DNA from: DASXKD01 sp963734725
Lineage (GTDB): Bacteria > Actinomycetota > Actinomycetes > Streptosporangiales > Streptosporangiaceae
Direction of reading: 5' to 3'
Length of the DNA stretch: 64,000 nucleotides
Assembly (NCBI GenBank): GCA_963734725.1
Contig: CAVTIX010000020.1
Span: 434,001 to 498,000, forward strand
Part shown: piece after piece, positions 63,039 to 64,000 of the stretch
Position numbering within the stretch: position 1 is the stretch's first letter
Layout of the letters: each line of letters starts with the position of its first letter
Program-made: the position numbers and the translations under genes
The notes under the pieces: model-generated
Told to the model about the DNA's origin: nothing
Databases searched by the model: none
The model's input: the letters and a program-made list of their open reading frames with translations, nothing else

Positions 63039-64000
63039 GTGTCTGTTGGCACACCGACCGTGCTCGCGCCGACGCTGGAGGGCTGGTACTACAACGACCC
63101 GGCAGTGCTGGCCGCCGAGTGCGAGCGAATCTTTGAGCGGCAGTGGTATTACGCGGGCCGGGCCGACGAGATCGCCGCGCCTGGCCGGTTCATCCGGCGC
63201 CGGGTCGGGCGCGAAACCGTGCTGCTGGTCCGCGGCAAGGACCAGGTGATCCGGGGCTTCCTTAACGTGTGCCGGCACCGCGGCGCACAGCTGTGCCTAA
63301 CTGATGCCGGGGACGCCGGCAACGCGATCCACTGCCCGTATCACAACTGGATCTACGGCTTGGACGGTGCGCTGATCACCGCGCCGAACTGGCGCGCGAT
63401 GGCCGATATCGACAAGGGAAGCTACGGCCTGCACCCGGTACGGGCGCAGGTCTGGGAGGGCCTGATCTGGGTGTGCGTGGACGGCGATCCCGGCCCGCTG
63501 GAGGACTATGTGCGCCCGCAGGTCGAGTCCCGGCTGGGCGGCTACGGCAAGCTGGAGCGTTACCGGATCGGCGAGCTGAGGGTCGGCGGCCGGGCCGAGT
63601 ACGAGGTGGCGGCGAATTGGAAGCTGATCTATGAGAACTTCCAGGAGTGCTACCACTGCGCCCATATCCACCCGGAACTGGTCCAGGCGATCCCGCAGTT
63701 CCGGTCCCCGGCCATGGGAACCGGCGGCTACGACCCGGGCGGCTACCCGATCGCTCCCGGCCGGGCGTCGTTCTCGCTGACCGGGCAGACCGTGCTGCCC
63801 CGGCTGCCCGGCCTGCTGCCCGCCGACGACGGGCTGTTCTACGGCATGGTTCTGCGGCCGAACTGCTTCCTGTCATTGACCAGCGACCACGTGATCGTGC
63901 ACAGGTTCGAGCCGGTCGCCGCCGACCGGACGCGGGCGGTCTGCGAGTGGCTGTTCCCGGCGAGCACAATGGCCGAAGAGCGGTATGACGTCAGCGACGC
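63039..64000 (+). CDS. Rieske-type aromatic-ring-hydroxylating oxygenase, alpha subunit (partial)
   Basis: The gene runs off the right edge; about 320 residues are present from GTG 63039, which follows GGAGGAAG. The Rieske 2Fe-2S motif is C78-x-H80 (NVCRHRG) and C99-x2-H102 (IHCPYHNW). The mononuclear iron site is in NWKLIYENFQECYHCAHIHP with H206 and H211. Such subunits start the breakdown of aromatic or quaternary-amine compounds; YYAGRADEIAAPGRFIRRRV resembles the choline/carnitine/phenylpropionate groups. Its reductase is not in the window. Confidence 0.92.
   Translation, partial: MSVGTPTVLAPTLEGWYYNDPAVLAAECERIFERQWYYAGRADEIAAPGRFIRRRVGRETVLLVRGKDQVIRGFLNVCRHRGAQLCLTDAGDAGNAIHCPYHNWIYGLDGALITAPNWRAMADIDKGSYGLHPVRAQVWEGLIWVCVDGDPGPLEDYVRPQVESRLGGYGKLERYRIGELRVGGRAEYEVAANWKLIYENFQECYHCAHIHPELVQAIPQFRSPAMGTGGYDPGGYPIAPGRASFSLTGQTVLPRLPGLLPADDGLFYGMVLRPNCFLSLTSDHVIVHRFEPVAADRTRAVCEWLFPASTMAEERYDVSD

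Overview
The window reads as a high-GC actinobacterial chromosome. Third codon positions are strongly GC-biased, GTG starts are common, and the gene families are actinobacterial: an F420-type nitroreductase, a DevR/DevS pair, an Rv1733c-like protein, DUF1918, DUF427, a SigX5-type sigma factor and an encapsulin with a DyP peroxidase. The mix of mycobacterial dormancy genes, a PHB granule module and a split-up gene order suggests a Streptosporangiales-like or related soil actinomycete; this is inference from gene content only. No rRNA, tRNA or CRISPR array was recognised.

Layout. 0-3.1 kb: a small ORF, a broken DUF72 gene, then a DyP peroxidase carrying an encapsulin-targeting tail that overlaps the encapsulin gene. 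3.2-7.2 kb: VOC protein, broken S-adenosyl methyltransferase, UBP zinc finger, ornithine carbamoyltransferase and an MreB-like actin. 7.4-11.5 kb: a universal-stress-protein (USP) cluster with a flavodoxin and small hypothetical genes. 11.7-15.4 kb: a coupled pair with a 36-residue protein, then a graveyard of MFS, SulP and alcohol-dehydrogenase fragments, then a DUF445 protein. 15.5-20.2 kb: a DUF899/nitroreductase chimera, SDR, frameshifted sigma factor, DUF427 protein and TauE-type exporter. 20.6-31 kb: PPOX flavoprotein, Rv1733c-like protein, GNAT/acyl-CoA-synthetase-like protein, PHB module (regulator, phasin, PhaC), AcuC deacetylase and a USP. 31-39.2 kb: an unusual cytochrome b with a membrane partner, and DevS and DevR facing each other, followed by trehalose-phosphate synthase. 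39.2-45.3 kb: membrane glycosyltransferase, EcsC-like protein, aminotransferase and a membrane protein with Yx[FWY]xxD repeats. 45.3-52.2 kb: a two-component system and a five-gene redox operon (proline-rich membrane protein, ApbE, ferric-reductase-like, NuoF-like, ferredoxin). 52.4-56.7 kb: an ArsR/AHSA1 operon with clear operators, a solitary TnpB and a methyltransferase. 56.8-64 kb: propionyl/acetyl-CoA synthetase, a multi-DUF fusion, VOC, PucR regulator and the start of a Rieske oxygenase.

How it fits together. The main theme is a DevR/DosR-type oxygen or redox dormancy locus. The response regulator keeps D54, T82, K104 and the DNA-contact residues K179/K182/N183 at the same numbers as mycobacterial DosR. 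Sixteen-base near-palindromes of the form GGGAC-N4-G(T/A)CC(C/T) sit upstream of a flavodoxin, a USP, the cytochrome b, its membrane partner, the DUF1918/acetyltransferase operon, a small hypothetical gene and, more weakly, devR itself. PHB storage, trehalose synthesis, an encapsulated peroxidase and an extra redox operon would suit a cell that must survive low oxygen.

Several genes are broken by a single base (methyltransferase, sigma factor, aldo-keto reductase, N-terminus of cytochrome b, MFS). Some of these may be residual sequencing errors, mostly at G/C runs, rather than true pseudogenes.
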